Source of the DNA: Streptomyces sp. NBC_00557
Lineage (GTDB): Bacteria > Actinomycetota > Actinomycetes > Streptomycetales > Streptomycetaceae
Length of the DNA stretch: 64,000 nt
Reading direction: 5' to 3'
Assembly: GCF_036345995.1 (NCBI RefSeq)
Contig: NZ_CP107796.1
Location: forward strand, 1,240,001 to 1,304,000
Part shown: in pieces, positions 1-8,624 of the stretch
How the letters are laid out: every line of letters begins with the position of its first letter
Numbering within the stretch: the first letter of the stretch is position 1
Position numbers and translations under genes: made by a program
Notes under the pieces: model-generated
What the model saw: only the letters and a program-made list of their open reading frames with translations
Database searches by the model: none
Told to the model about the DNA's origin: nothing

Positions 1-194
1 TCGAGCACTCGCGCGCCGCGGCTCACGAGCTCTCCCAGCTCCTGCGCGGCGAGGTCGCCGAGCGTGACGCCCGGGACGTGAGGTCGCTGTCGGCGCACAT
101 GCACCCCTTGGTGGTGCAGGCGCTGCTGACGACGTTCCAGCGGTCGCTGCGCGAGGAGCTGAGCGAGTGGATCACCCGGTCAGGAACGGGCTGA
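1..194 (+). CDS. 3' end of an unidentified gene (partial)
   Basis: The frame beginning at base 3 stays open to a TGA at 192-194 and gives about 63 residues, ending in an acidic/basic helical stretch (REELSEWITRSGTG). The start lies outside the window. The tail is helix-rich with no transmembrane segment, and could be the end of a transcriptional regulator, but I cannot name the family. It converges on the FadB-like gene and the two coding ends overlap by 15 bp. Confidence 0.5.
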   Translation, partial: EHSRAAAHELSQLLRGEVAERDARDVRSLSAHMHPLVVQALLTTFQRSLREELSEWITRSGTG

Positions 195-2363
195 GTCGGC
201 GAACACCTCCCCTTTCCCGGCCTTCTCCACGAGCAGCGCCGGCGGGGTGAACCGCTCGCCATAGCGCTCGGCCAGCTCACGCGCGCGTGCCACGAATCCG
301 GGCAGGCCGCCTTCGTAGCCGTTGATGTACTGGAGCACACCGCCGGTCCAGCCGGGGAAGCCGATGCCGAAGACCGACCCGATGTTGGCGTCGGCGACGG
401 AGGTGAGGACGCCCTCCTCCAGGAGGCGCACGGTGTCCAGCGCCTCGGAGAAGAGCATCCGCTCCTGCATGTCCCGGAACGGGATCTCGTGGCCCGGCTT
501 GGTGAAGTGCTCGCGCAGGCCCGGCCACAGCCCGGCGCGCTTGCCGTCCTCGGTGTAGTCGTAGAAGCCGGCGCCGCCGCTGCGGCCGGTGCGGCCGAAC
601 TCGTCGACCATGCGGTCGATGACCGCCTCCGCCGGGTGCGCGGTCCAGGTACCGCCGGCCTCCTCAACCGCCCGCCTGGTCTCGTTGCGGATCTTGCGCG
701 GCAGGGTGAGGGTCAGCTCGTCCATCAGGGACAGCACCTTGGCCGGGTAGCCGGCCTGGGCTGCGGCCTGTTCCACGGAGGCGGGCTCGATGCCCTCGCC
801 GACCATGGCGACGCCCTCGTTGATGAAGTGGCCGATCACCCGTGAGGTGAAGAAGCCGCGCGAGTCGTTGACGACGATCGGCGTCTTGCTGATCTGCCGG
901 ACCAGGTCGAAGGCGCGGGCGAGGGCCTCGTCGCCGGTGCGCTCGCCCTTGATGATCTCGACCAGCGGCATCTTGTCGACCGGCGAGAAGAAGTGCAGCC
1001 CGATGAAGTCGGCCTGGCGCTCCACGCCCTCGGCGAGGGTGGTGATGGGCAGGGTGGAGGTGTTCGAACACAGCAGGGCGTCGGGCGCGACGACGGACTG
1101 GACCTCCTGGAACACCTTGTGCTTGAGGGCGGTGTCCTCGAAGACGGCCTCGATCACGGCGTCGCAGCCGGCGAGGCCGGACACGTCGGCCGTGGGCGTG
1201 ATCCGGGCCAGCAGCGCGTCCGCCTTCTCCTGGCTGGTACGGCCCTTGGCGACGGCCTTGGCGCACAGCTGCTCGGAGTAGCCCTTGCCCTTGACGGCCG
1301 CCTCCAGGGAGACGTCCTTCAGCACGACGTCGATGCCCGCGCGGGCGCAGGAGTAGGCGATGCCGGCGCCCATCATGCCCGCGCCGAGGACGGCGACCCG
1401 GCGGACCTGGCGGGGCTCGACGCCCTTCGGGCGGTTGGCGCCGGAGTTGACCGCCTGGAGGTCGAAGAAGAACGCCTGGATCATGTTCTTGGCGGTCTGC
1501 CCGGTGACCAGCTCGGTGAAGTAGCGGGTCTCGATGGTGCTCGCGGTCTCGAAGTCGACCTGGGAGCCCTCGACGGCCGCGGCCATGATGGCGCGCGGGG
1601 CCGGGTAGGGGGCGCCGTTCGTCTGCTTGCGCAGGTTGGCGGGGAAGGCGGGCAGGTTGGCGGCGAACTTCGGGTTCGCGGGGGTGCCGCCCGGGATCCT
1701 GTAGCCGGGGACGTCCCAGGGCTGGTGGGACTCGGGGTGGGCGTCGATGAAGGCGCGGGCCTTGGCGAGCATCTCCTCCTCGGTCGCGGCCACATCGTGG
1801 ACCAGGCCGTTCTCCAGGGCACGGCGCGGGTTGTACTGGGTGCCCTGCAGCAGCACCTTCAGCAGCGCGTCGGTGATGCCCATCAGGCGCACGGTGCGGG
1901 TGACGCCGCCGCCCGCGGGCAGCAGGCCCAGCGTGACCTCGGGCAGCCCGATCTTGGAGCCGGGGGCGTCCAGGGCGATGCGGTGGTGGGAGGCGAGCGC
2001 GATCTCGTAACCGCCGCCCAGAGCCGCGCCGTTGATGGCGGCGACGACCGGCTTGCCGAGGGTCTCGATGCGGCGCAGCGCGCTCTTGATCGCGGTCGCG
2101 GTGTCGAAGACGCGCTGGGCGTCCTCGGGCCGGGCCCTGATCATGTCCTTGAGGTCGCCGCCCGCGAAGAAGGTCTTCTTGGCGGAGGTGTAGACGATGC
2201 CGCGGATGGAGTCCCTCTCGGCCTCCGCGCGCGCGGCGATCGCCGTGATGGAGGCCCGGAAGGCCTCGTTCATGGTGTTCGCGGACTGGTTGGGGTCGTC
2301 CAGGACGAGGGTGACGACACCGGTGGCGTCCTGCTCCCAGCGGATCGTGGTGCTCTCGGTCAT
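180..2363 (-). CDS. fadB: Multifunctional fatty-acid oxidation protein: enoyl-CoA hydratase / 3-hydroxyacyl-CoA dehydrogenase
   Basis: This 727-residue FadB/HadB-type fusion hydrates trans-2-enoyl-CoA and oxidises the 3-hydroxyacyl-CoA with NAD. Residues about 10-200 form a crotonase domain with the GGDLKDMI and ALGGGYEIAL oxyanion segments. Residues about 315 onward form the dehydrogenase with the Rossmann motif GAGMMGAGIAYSCARAG and the LHFFSPVDKMPLVE signature, followed by C-terminal 3HCDH domains. It is the last gene of a leftward run with a thiolase and a CaiB/BaiF racemase, 42 bp after the thiolase. The ATG at 2363 begins MTESTTIRW, which fits the start of this family. From memory the gene corresponds to SCO6732. 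Confidence 0.93.
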   Translation of the reverse strand: MTESTTIRWEQDATGVVTLVLDDPNQSANTMNEAFRASITAIAARAEAERDSIRGIVYTSAKKTFFAGGDLKDMIRARPEDAQRVFDTATAIKSALRRIETLGKPVVAAINGAALGGGYEIALASHHRIALDAPGSKIGLPEVTLGLLPAGGGVTRTVRLMGITDALLKVLLQGTQYNPRRALENGLVHDVAATEEEMLAKARAFIDAHPESHQPWDVPGYRIPGGTPANPKFAANLPAFPANLRKQTNGAPYPAPRAIMAAAVEGSQVDFETASTIETRYFTELVTGQTAKNMIQAFFFDLQAVNSGANRPKGVEPRQVRRVAVLGAGMMGAGIAYSCARAGIDVVLKDVSLEAAVKGKGYSEQLCAKAVAKGRTSQEKADALLARITPTADVSGLAGCDAVIEAVFEDTALKHKVFQEVQSVVAPDALLCSNTSTLPITTLAEGVERQADFIGLHFFSPVDKMPLVEIIKGERTGDEALARAFDLVRQISKTPIVVNDSRGFFTSRVIGHFINEGVAMVGEGIEPASVEQAAAQAGYPAKVLSLMDELTLTLPRKIRNETRRAVEEAGGTWTAHPAEAVIDRMVDEFGRTGRSGGAGFYDYTEDGKRAGLWPGLREHFTKPGHEIPFRDMQERMLFSEALDTVRLLEEGVLTSVADANIGSVFGIGFPGWTGGVLQYINGYEGGLPGFVARARELAERYGERFTPPALLVEKAGKGEVFADSARS

Positions 2364-2405
2364 GACAGTGTTCTTTCGTTGAGGTCCGGTGATTCCGCGG
2401 GGAGT

Positions 2406-3620
2406 TCAGACGCGCTCGACGACGGTGGCGATGCCCATGCCGCCGCCGACGCACAGGGTGGCGAGGCCGTAGCGCTTGTCCTGGCGCTCCAGTTCGTCCA
2501 CGAGGGTGCCGAGGATCATGGCGCCGGTCGCGCCGAGCGGGTGGCCGAGGGCGATGGCGCCGCCGTTGACGTTGACCTTGTCCAGGGTCAGGCCCATGTC
2601 CTTGACGAAGCGCAGCACGACCGCGGCGAACGCCTCGTTGATCTCGACCAGGTCGATGTCGTCGATGGTGAGGCCGGCCTTGGCCAGGGCCTTGCGGCTG
2701 GCGGGGGCGGGGCCGGTGAGCATGATGGTGGGCTCGGAGCCGGAGACGGCGGCGGAGACGATCCGCGCGCGGGGGGTGAGGCCGTAGCGCTCGCCGGCCT
2801 CCTTGGAGCCGATCGCGACGAGGGAGGCGCCGTCCACGATGCCGGAGGAGTTGCCCGCGTGGTGGACGTGGTCGATCTTCTCCACCCAGTGGTACTTCTG
2901 CAGCGCTACGGCGTCGAAGCCGCCGAGTTCGCCGATGTCCGCGAAGGACGGCTTGAGTTTCGCGAGGGAGTCGGCGGTGGTGCCGGGGCGCATGTGCTCG
3001 TCGTGGTCGAGGACGACCAGGCCGCTGCGGTCCCTGACGGGGACGACCGAGCGTTCGAAGCGGCCCTCCTTCCACGCGGTGGCGGCGCGCTCCTGGGACA
3101 GCGCCGCGTACTCGTCGACGTCGCGGCGGGAGAAGCCCTCGATGGTGGCGATCAGGTCGGCGCCGATGCCCTGCGGCACGAAGTTGACGGTGAGGTTGGT
3201 CATCGGGTCGTTGAACCAGGCGCCGCCGTCGGAGGCCATCGGCACCCGGGACATGGACTCCACACCGCCCGCGAGGACCAGGTCCTCCCAACCGGAGCGG
3301 ACCTTCGCAGCGGCCAGGTTGACGGCTTCCAGGCCGGAGGCACAGAAGCGGTTCTCCTGCACGCCCGCGACCGTGTCGGGCAGGCCGGCGGCGATCGCCG
3401 CGATCCGGGCGATGTCGGAGCCCTGGTCGCCGACCGGGCTGACGACGCCGAGCACGATGTCGTCGATGGCGGCCGGGTCGAGGCCGGGGAAGCGGTCGCG
3501 GATCTCGTGGATCAGGCCGACCACCAGGTCGATGGGCTTCGTGCCGTGCAGGGCGCCGTTCGTCTTGCCGCGGCCGCGCGGGGTGCGGATCGCGTCGTAC
3601 ACGTACGCTTCGGTGCTCAC
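2406..3620 (-). CDS. fadA: Acetyl-CoA C-acyltransferase (thiolase)
   Basis: This 404-residue degradative thiolase cleaves 3-ketoacyl-CoA to acetyl-CoA and a shortened acyl-CoA. The nucleophile is C93 in RFCASGLEA, the catalytic histidine lies in [11 protein letters not shown], and the second cysteine (C390) is in LCVGGGMG. The GTG start at 3620 is chosen because the protein then begins [14 protein letters not shown], the usual thiolase N-terminus. The open frame continues upstream only as a shadow of the neighbouring gene. It sits between the racemase and fadB in one operon. It is also the only intact thiolase in the window, so it could back up the broken pcaF (inference). Confidence 0.92.
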   Translation of the reverse strand: MSTEAYVYDAIRTPRGRGKTNGALHGTKPIDLVVGLIHEIRDRFPGLDPAAIDDIVLGVVSPVGDQGSDIARIAAIAAGLPDTVAGVQENRFCASGLEAVNLAAAKVRSGWEDLVLAGGVESMSRVPMASDGGAWFNDPMTNLTVNFVPQGIGADLIATIEGFSRRDVDEYAALSQERAATAWKEGRFERSVVPVRDRSGLVVLDHDEHMRPGTTADSLAKLKPSFADIGELGGFDAVALQKYHWVEKIDHVHHAGNSSGIVDGASLVAIGSKEAGERYGLTPRARIVSAAVSGSEPTIMLTGPAPASRKALAKAGLTIDDIDLVEINEAFAAVVLRFVKDMGLTLDKVNVNGGAIALGHPLGATGAMILGTLVDELERQDKRYGLATLCVGGGMGIATVVERV

Positions 3621-3664
3621 TGGTGTGCCTTTCGGGAAGGGTGGGCCGAGCGGGGTGGCCGGGG

Positions 3665-4825
3665 TCAGCCGGCGTCGGTGACCGGGTCGTCGTTCACGAG
3701 TGCGGGTATCCCCCAGTCGCGGGCCACCGCGTCCGTGTCGGCGCCGGGCAGGGCGGGGCCGGTGCGGACGGAGGTGGGGGTGGCGGAGAAACGGGGGGCG
3801 GGCGCCGGCTGGGTGATACCGGCGTGGCCGGTGAAGGTGCCGCGGGCGGCGAGGTGCGGGTGGTGGGGGGCCTCGCGCAGCGACAGCACCGGGGCGACGC
3901 AGGCGTCGGTGCCCTCGAAGAGCCGGGTCCACTCGTCCCGGGTGCGGGACTTGAAGCGGGCGGCGACGCGCTCGCGCAGCTCGCCCCAGCGGGTGAGGTC
4001 CGTGTGGGCCGGCAACAGGTCCTCCAGGTCCAGCAGGCGCAGGAACTCCGCGTAGAACCGCCCTTCCAGGGCGCCGACCGCCATGTGCTCGCCGTCGGCG
4101 GTCTCGTAGGTGCCGTAGTAGGGGCAGCCGCCGTCGAGGAGGTTGGCGCCGCGCCGGTCCTGCCAGCCGCCGGCCGCGAGCATGCCGTGGATCATCGCCG
4201 ACAGGTGGGCCGTGCCGTCCACGATGGCGGCGTCGACGACCTGCCCGGCGCCGCTCACGCGCGCGTGGTGGAGGGCGGCGAGCACGCCGACGACCAGGTA
4301 GAGGGCGCCGCCCGCGTAGTCGCCGAGCAGGTTGGCGGGGAACACCGGGGGCTCGTCCGGGCGTCCGGTCATGCCGAGGGCGCCGGTGACCGCGATGTAG
4401 GCCACGTCGTGGCCCGCGCGGTCGGCGAGGGGGCCGTCCTGGCCCCATCCGGTCATCCGGCCGTAGACCAGGCGGGGGTTGCGGGCATGGCACTGCTCGG
4501 GGCCGACGCCGAGCCGCTCGGCGACGCCCGGCCGGTAGCCCTCGAGCAGGATGTCGGCGCGCCCGGCGAGGTCCAGCACGCGTGCGGGGCCGTCGGGCGC
4601 CTTCAGGTCGATCACGACCGAGCGCTTGTTGCGGTTGGTGACGTCGTACGCGGGGTCGATCCCGAGGCCGGGGCCGCCCGGGCGGTCCACCCGGACCACG
4701 TCCGCGCCCAGGTCGGCGAGGAGCATGCCGGCGAACGGGCCCGGCCCGATGCCGGCCAGCTCGGCCACGCGCACGCCGGAGAGCGGACCGCTGCCCGGCG
4801 CCGCCGGCGTCCCTGCCGTCGTCAT
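3665..4825 (-). CDS. CaiB/BaiF-family CoA protein, alpha-methylacyl-CoA racemase-like
   Basis: This 386-residue class III CoA-transferase-fold protein opens with [40 protein letters not shown] sequence, typical of alpha-methylacyl-CoA racemases. The segment [11 protein letters not shown] and the later LLGDYAGG supply the His and Asp expected of the racemase branch. Such enzymes interconvert (R)- and (S)-2-methylacyl-CoA so that branched chains can enter beta-oxidation. It is the first gene of the racemase-thiolase-fadB run, 44 bp before the thiolase. The order suggests branched-chain or sterol-side-chain oxidation (inference). A formal CoA-transferase role cannot be excluded. Confidence 0.82.
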   Translation of the reverse strand: MTTAGTPAAPGSGPLSGVRVAELAGIGPGPFAGMLLADLGADVVRVDRPGGPGLGIDPAYDVTNRNKRSVVIDLKAPDGPARVLDLAGRADILLEGYRPGVAERLGVGPEQCHARNPRLVYGRMTGWGQDGPLADRAGHDVAYIAVTGALGMTGRPDEPPVFPANLLGDYAGGALYLVVGVLAALHHARVSGAGQVVDAAIVDGTAHLSAMIHGMLAAGGWQDRRGANLLDGGCPYYGTYETADGEHMAVGALEGRFYAEFLRLLDLEDLLPAHTDLTRWGELRERVAARFKSRTRDEWTRLFEGTDACVAPVLSLREAPHHPHLAARGTFTGHAGITQPAPAPRFSATPTSVRTGPALPGADTDAVARDWGIPALVNDDPVTDAG

Positions 4826-4875
4826 GCTCTGCTCCCCAGCGTGTGTGACACAAACGATGTAACACCGGTGATGCT

Positions 4876-4889
4876 AAGAACGTGTTCCA
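4876..4889. promoter_or_regulatory. KstR-like operator candidate upstream of the racemase operon
   Basis: The sequence AAGAACGTGTTCCA lies 51 bp upstream of the racemase ATG. It matches the published mycobacterial KstR consensus TNNAACNNGTTNNA at all fixed positions except the first T, and its centre GAACGTGTTC is nearly palindromic. The match is by eye and from memory of the motif. Another TetR-type acyl-CoA-responsive repressor could equally use it. Confidence 0.4.
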
Positions 4890-4913
4890 CCGGACACAAG
4901 ACCTAACGAGCAA

Positions 4914-5617
4914 GCGCTTAGTCGAGTGCCCGGAGCCGCGCGGATCACCCGGGAGAGTGAGAGGCGCGTGCGCCGGGACCGTTCTGGAGTGCCGCGGGGG
5001 GTTCCGTGCGGGGCCCGCGTCGAGTCGGTCACCGGCTGCCGCCGACCGGGCGTCGGGGGCACCGGCCGGGTCGGCCTCCGCCCGCGACCACCGGTCCGGG
5101 TCCGGACTGGCGAGTCGGCCCGGGGACCGCTCGGCGCCCGCCCGCGACCACCGATCCGGCGTCAGGACTCGCGAGTCGGCCCGGGGACCGCTCGGCGCCC
5201 GCCCGCGACCACCGATCCGGCGTCAGGACTCGCGAGTCGGCCCGGGGACCGCTCGGCGCCTGCCCACGGCCACCGGGTCCGATGTCAGGGCTGCCGGTCG
5301 GGTCGGGGCCGCCCCGGCGCCTTCCCGCGGAGGACGCCCCGGCGCAGGGACGCCGGTCGGGGTACGGGCGGCGCGGCCGAGGCTCTGCGGCGGCCAGGGC
5401 GTGGTGACGGCGCGCGTGGCGGCGCCGGTCCGGGCCCCGGGTCCGGCCCGGGGGGGGGACCCGGTGACCCGAGCGCGGACGCGGGGAGTTTCTTCCGGTT
5501 CGTCGGGGCGTTCCTGGCTGCGGCCACCACTGCCTCCGGGCTGGTCGTCGGCACTCGCACTCCTCACGCTAGCCTCAGCCACCGACAGCGGCGCGGGCTG
5601 CGGGACCAAGGGGTGTC
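4914..5617. other. Non-coding interval containing a tandem repeat
   Basis: No frame here has a convincing start, codon pattern or recognisable protein. The interval separates the leftward acyl-CoA operon from the rightward enoyl-reductase-like gene. It contains the 61-bp tandem array described separately, and then GC-rich sequence in which I see nothing further. Confidence 0.6.
5071..5313. repeat. About four copies of a 61-bp tandem repeat
   Basis: Units begin at 5071, 5131, 5192 and 5253. Copies two and three (5131-5191 and 5192-5252) are identical, while the outer copies are diverged; the first is 60 bp. The unit length is not a multiple of three, so the array is unlikely to encode a repeat protein. 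Each central copy carries the perfect 12-bp palindrome GACTCGCGAGTC (5166-5177 and 5227-5238). Confidence 0.85.
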
Positions 5618-6817
5618 ATGGGCAGGCTGAACGGGACGGACCGTCCGTACGACCTCGTGCTCTTCGGGGCCACCGGCTTCGTCGGCGCCCTCACGGCGGA
5701 GTATCTCGCCGCGCACGCGCCGAAGGACCTGCGCTGGGCGGTGGCCGGCCGCGACGAGGGCCGGCTGGAGCGGCTGCGCGAGCGGCTGCGCGGAGCCGAG
5801 GAGATCGGCGTGCTGCGGGCCGACGTGAGCGAGCCCGCGACCCTGCGGGCCCTCGCCGAGCACGCGCGCGTGGTCGCCACCACCGTCGGGCCGTACGTGC
5901 TCTACGGCGAGGACCTGGTCGCCGCCTGCGCGGACACCGGCACCGACTATCTGGACCTGACGGGCGAGCCGGAGTTCGTGGACCTGACGTACGTCCGGCA
6001 CGACGCACGCGCGCGGGAGACGGGCGCGCGCCTGGTGCACGCCTGCGGTTTCGACTCCGTGCCCCACGACCTGGGCGTGTACTTCACCGTCCGGCAGCTG
6101 CCGGAGGGGGTCCCGCTCACCGTGGACGGCTATGTGACCGTGGACGCCGCCTTCTCCGGCGGCACGCTGGCCTCGGCGCTGAACCAGTTCGCCCGCGGCC
6201 CGCAGTTGCTGGCCGCGGCGCGCGAGCGGCGCCGGCACGAGCCGCGCCTGATCGGGCGCCGGATCACGGCGGCGCCGGGCGCGCCGGGGTTCGCCGGGGA
6301 GGTCGGCGCGTGGGCGCTGCCGCTGCCGACCGTGGACCCGCAGATCGTGCGCCGCTCGGCCAGGGCCCTCGACCGGTACGGCCCCGACTTCCGCTACCGG
6401 CACTACGCGGCGGTGCGGCGGCTGCCGGTGGCTCTGGGCGGGGCCGCCGCCGTCGGCGCGGTGCTGGCGGCCGCCCAACTGCCGCCCGCGCGGCGCTGGT
6501 TGTCGGGCCGGCTGCGGCCGGGGGACGGGCCGCGCGCGGAGCGGCGGGCGCGGAGCCGGTTCGCGGTGCGGTTCGTCGGCGAGGGCGGCGGCCGGCGCGT
6601 GTTCACGGAGGTGGCGGGCGGCGACCCCGGATACGACGAGACGGCGAAGATGTTCGCCGAGGCGGCCCTCAGCCTGCTCTTCGACGACCTCCCGCCCACG
6701 GCCGGACAGGTCACCACGGCGCAGGCGATGGGCGACGCCCTGACCGGGCGGCTGCGCGCCGCGGGGATCACGTTCCGGGTCGCGGCCGTCGACCCCGGGC
6801 CGCCCTCCGCCGTTTGA
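5618..6817 (+). CDS. Saccharopine dehydrogenase-like / trans-acting enoyl reductase family protein
   Basis: This 399-residue protein has an N-terminal Rossmann fold with LVLFGATGFVGALTAEYL at about residues 12-30, and later segments VATTVGPY, YLDLTGEPEF and CGFDSVPHDLG. These are hallmarks of the family that includes mycobacterial trans-acting enoyl reductases for polyketide lipids. A hydrophobic stretch (ALGGAAAVGAVLAAAQLP) near residue 270 may contact membrane. No polyketide synthase is nearby, so the substrate is unknown. The ATG at 5618 lies just before the conserved beta-strand. It is probably transcribed alone. Confidence 0.8.
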   Translation: MGRLNGTDRPYDLVLFGATGFVGALTAEYLAAHAPKDLRWAVAGRDEGRLERLRERLRGAEEIGVLRADVSEPATLRALAEHARVVATTVGPYVLYGEDLVAACADTGTDYLDLTGEPEFVDLTYVRHDARARETGARLVHACGFDSVPHDLGVYFTVRQLPEGVPLTVDGYVTVDAAFSGGTLASALNQFARGPQLLAAARERRRHEPRLIGRRITAAPGAPGFAGEVGAWALPLPTVDPQIVRRSARALDRYGPDFRYRHYAAVRRLPVALGGAAAVGAVLAAAQLPPARRWLSGRLRPGDGPRAERRARSRFAVRFVGEGGGRRVFTEVAGGDPGYDETAKMFAEAALSLLFDDLPPTAGQVTTAQAMGDALTGRLRAAGITFRVAAVDPGPPSAV

Positions 6818-6933
6818 GGCTTCGCAGGCCGAACCCCCGGCTCCCCCGCGGCCATCGCCGCAAAAGTCTCACCGGGTTCTTCAATGAAACGATGGAGGCT
6901 CAGGCAGGAGAGGCCGGAGGAGGCGGGAGAGGC

Positions 6934-7122
6934 GTGAAGTTCGTGCTCGAGGTGACCGTGGACGAGGACGCGACGGCCCAGGACCGGGCCGGCGAGCTGG
7001 GGCGCATCCTGCGCTACTGGAGCGGGAACCTGCGCCACTACGCGCTCGAACCCGGAGACGGTTCGGCCGTCTACGACTCGGCGTACCAGGAGGTCGGCGC
7101 CTGGCGCGTCGTCCCCTCCTGA
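6934..7122 (+). CDS. Small conserved-looking protein of unknown function
   Basis: This 62-residue acidic protein begins VKFVLEVTVDED and ends YQEVGAWRVVPS. I chose the GTG at 6934 because purine-rich GGAGGAGGCGGGAG precedes it. An ATG 42 bp upstream would add only a glycine-rich tail. No membrane segment or known motif is visible. Its 3' end overlaps the convergent endonuclease V gene by 52 bp. Confidence 0.6.
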   Translation: MKFVLEVTVDEDATAQDRAGELGRILRYWSGNLRHYALEPGDGSAVYDSAYQEVGAWRVVPS

Positions 7123-7826
7123 GGGTCGCCCGCGGCGCGCCGCACCGCCTCCCGTAGCGCCCGGCGGCACAGGGCGTCCGCACGGCGGGTGGTCTCCGGG
7201 AGCCGGTAGCGCGGGGTCAGGGCGAGGGTGTGGGCGACGGCGTTGTCCAGGCTCACCCGGTGGCCGACGGAGACGAAGACCGGTTTGACACCGTCTCGGG
7301 TGCGCAGCGCGCGCCCGACCTCCTCGTCCCCGGCGAGCAGCGGGGCCGCGCCGCCCCGCCGCGCGCCGGGTTCTTCGTAGGTGAAGGTGAACGGGTTCTT
7401 GGCGACGCCGATGACCGGCAGGCCGGTGAGCACGCCGAGGTGGCTCGCGAGGCCGAAGCGGCGCGGGTGGGCGAGACCGTAGCCGTCGCACACGACGAGG
7501 CCGGGCGGGCAGGGCAGCCGCTCCATGGCGGCCAGGACGGTGGGGATCTCGCGGAAGGCGAGCAGGCCGGGCACATACGGGAACGAGACCCGGCCGACGG
7601 CCGTCGCCTCGGCCACCACGTCCAGGGTGACGGCGTCGAGCACGACGGCCGCCGCGGCGACGAGGTCGTGCTCGTCGTCGTAGGCGACGTCGACGCCGGT
7701 GACCCGGCCTGTGCCGGGCTCGGGTCCCGCCTCGTCGAGCACCACGCGCCCGCGCAGTTCGTCCTGCACCGCGCGGGCCTCTTCCTCGGTCGCGGGCCAG
7801 CCCGCGGGTACGCCTACGGTCGTCAT
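7071..7826 (-). CDS. nfi: Endonuclease V (deoxyinosine 3' endonuclease)
   Basis: This 251-residue protein initiates repair of deaminated adenine by cutting DNA next to deoxyinosine. Family signatures are VTGVDVAYDDE (first metal-binding Asp), FPYVPGLLAFREIP (wedge region), LVVCDGYGLAHPRRFGLASHLGV (second Asp) and GVAKNPF. The ATG at 7826 (MTTVGVP) gives a normal length; further upstream the frame runs into the divergent YciI gene. The C-terminal tail after the conserved core is slightly longer than in E. coli. Confidence 0.9.
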   Translation of the reverse strand: MTTVGVPAGWPATEEEARAVQDELRGRVVLDEAGPEPGTGRVTGVDVAYDDEHDLVAAAAVVLDAVTLDVVAEATAVGRVSFPYVPGLLAFREIPTVLAAMERLPCPPGLVVCDGYGLAHPRRFGLASHLGVLTGLPVIGVAKNPFTFTYEEPGARRGGAAPLLAGDEEVGRALRTRDGVKPVFVSVGHRVSLDNAVAHTLALTPRYRLPETTRRADALCRRALREAVRRAAGDPQEGTTRQAPTSWYAES

Positions 7827-7886
7827 GGTGACGTCGACTGTACGGTCGCGCGGCGCCCTGCCGGAGCCCGGGGTAGGCTCGCGATC

Positions 7887-8183
7887 ATGTTCGTGCTGGA
7901 GCTGACCTACACCGCGCCCCTCGACGCCGTCGACGCGCTGCTGCCGGACCATGCGGCCTGGCTGGAAGAGCAGTACGAGAAGGGCCTCTTCCTGGCCTCG
8001 GGACGCAAGAACCCCCGGGACGGCGGGGTGATCCTCGCCGTCGCCGAGGACCGCGCGCGGATCGAGGAGGTCGTGGCGGGCGATCCCTTCCTGACCGGCG
8101 GCGTGTGCACGTACCGCATCACGGAGTTCACCGCCACGAAGACGGCCCCGGAGCTGGCCCGCCACCGGCAGACACCGGACTGA
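7887..8183 (+). CDS. YciI-family protein
   Basis: This 98-residue protein has the ferredoxin-like YciI fold: FVLELTYTAPLDAVDALLPDHAAWL, with the conserved His-Asp region (PDHAAWLEEQYEKG), the GLFLASGRKNPRDGG loop and DPFLTGGVCTYRI near the end. The family is mostly uncharacterised, with some lyase or dehydrochlorinase-like members. It is divergent from nfi with 60 bp between starts, so the two may share a promoter region. Confidence 0.85.
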   Translation: MFVLELTYTAPLDAVDALLPDHAAWLEEQYEKGLFLASGRKNPRDGGVILAVAEDRARIEEVVAGDPFLTGGVCTYRITEFTATKTAPELARHRQTPD

Positions 8184-8192
8184 TCGTCGCCG

Positions 8193-8531
8193 CTATCCCT
8201 TCTTCTGGTTCAGCGCGCGCTGCAGCTCGTCCTTGTTCATGTGCGAACGGCCTTCGATGCCGCGCTGCTTCGCCTCGTTGTACAGCTGGTCGCGGGTCGG
8301 GCCGTGCGAGCCGACCCGGTTGCCGGACCGCTGACCGCCGCGCTTGCCGGACGACATGTCCTGCGTGGAGCTGCGGCTCGCGGTCTTCGATTCGCCGGAG
8401 CGGGCGCGTTCCTTGTTGACCGTCCGCGCGGCGATCTCCTTGGCGCGTCCGGTGCTCTCGCCCCGGTCCTGCGCGCTCTTCTTGATGTGCTCGTACTGGC
8501 GCTCGCGCTTGGCGCTGGAACCGGCCGGCAT
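8193..8531 (-). CDS. Basic protein with C-terminal SAP/Rho-N-like domain
   Basis: This 112-residue protein is rich in Lys, Arg, Ser and Gln through residue 80, without a signal or membrane segment. It ends in a compact helix-turn-helix-like stretch (RDQLYNEAKQRGIEGRSHMNKDELQRAL) resembling the Rho N-terminal/SAP fold that binds nucleic acid. Such Streptomyces proteins are often labelled plasmid stabilisation proteins without direct evidence. A nucleoid or RNA-binding role is an inference. It converges with the YciI gene with 9 bp between stops. Confidence 0.75.
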   Translation of the reverse strand: MPAGSSAKRERQYEHIKKSAQDRGESTGRAKEIAARTVNKERARSGESKTASRSSTQDMSSGKRGGQRSGNRVGSHGPTRDQLYNEAKQRGIEGRSHMNKDELQRALNQKKG

Positions 8532-8624
8532 GATCGCTCCCTTCCTGTGCGGCGGGCCTGCGCAAGGGTCTTGCGCCGGTCCTTTGCTGTGGAAAACGGG
8601 TACCCCCGGTTCCGGGCGTCTACC

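Noticed and set aside
993..4055. A 1020-codon plus-strand open frame opposite the fadB/thiolase genes
   Set aside because: It is the antisense shadow of GC-rich coding sequence: low-complexity Gly/Val/Asp/Leu content, no domain, and three well-supported genes on the other strand.
5071..5313. CRISPR array
   Set aside because: The 61-bp units are contiguous copies without unique spacers, and no cas genes are in the window.
4882..7122. A long plus-strand frame joining the 61-bp repeat region to the small 62-residue protein
   Set aside because: It reads through the repeat and the enoyl-reductase-like gene in a different frame. Only its last 62 codons have a ribosome site and normal protein composition.
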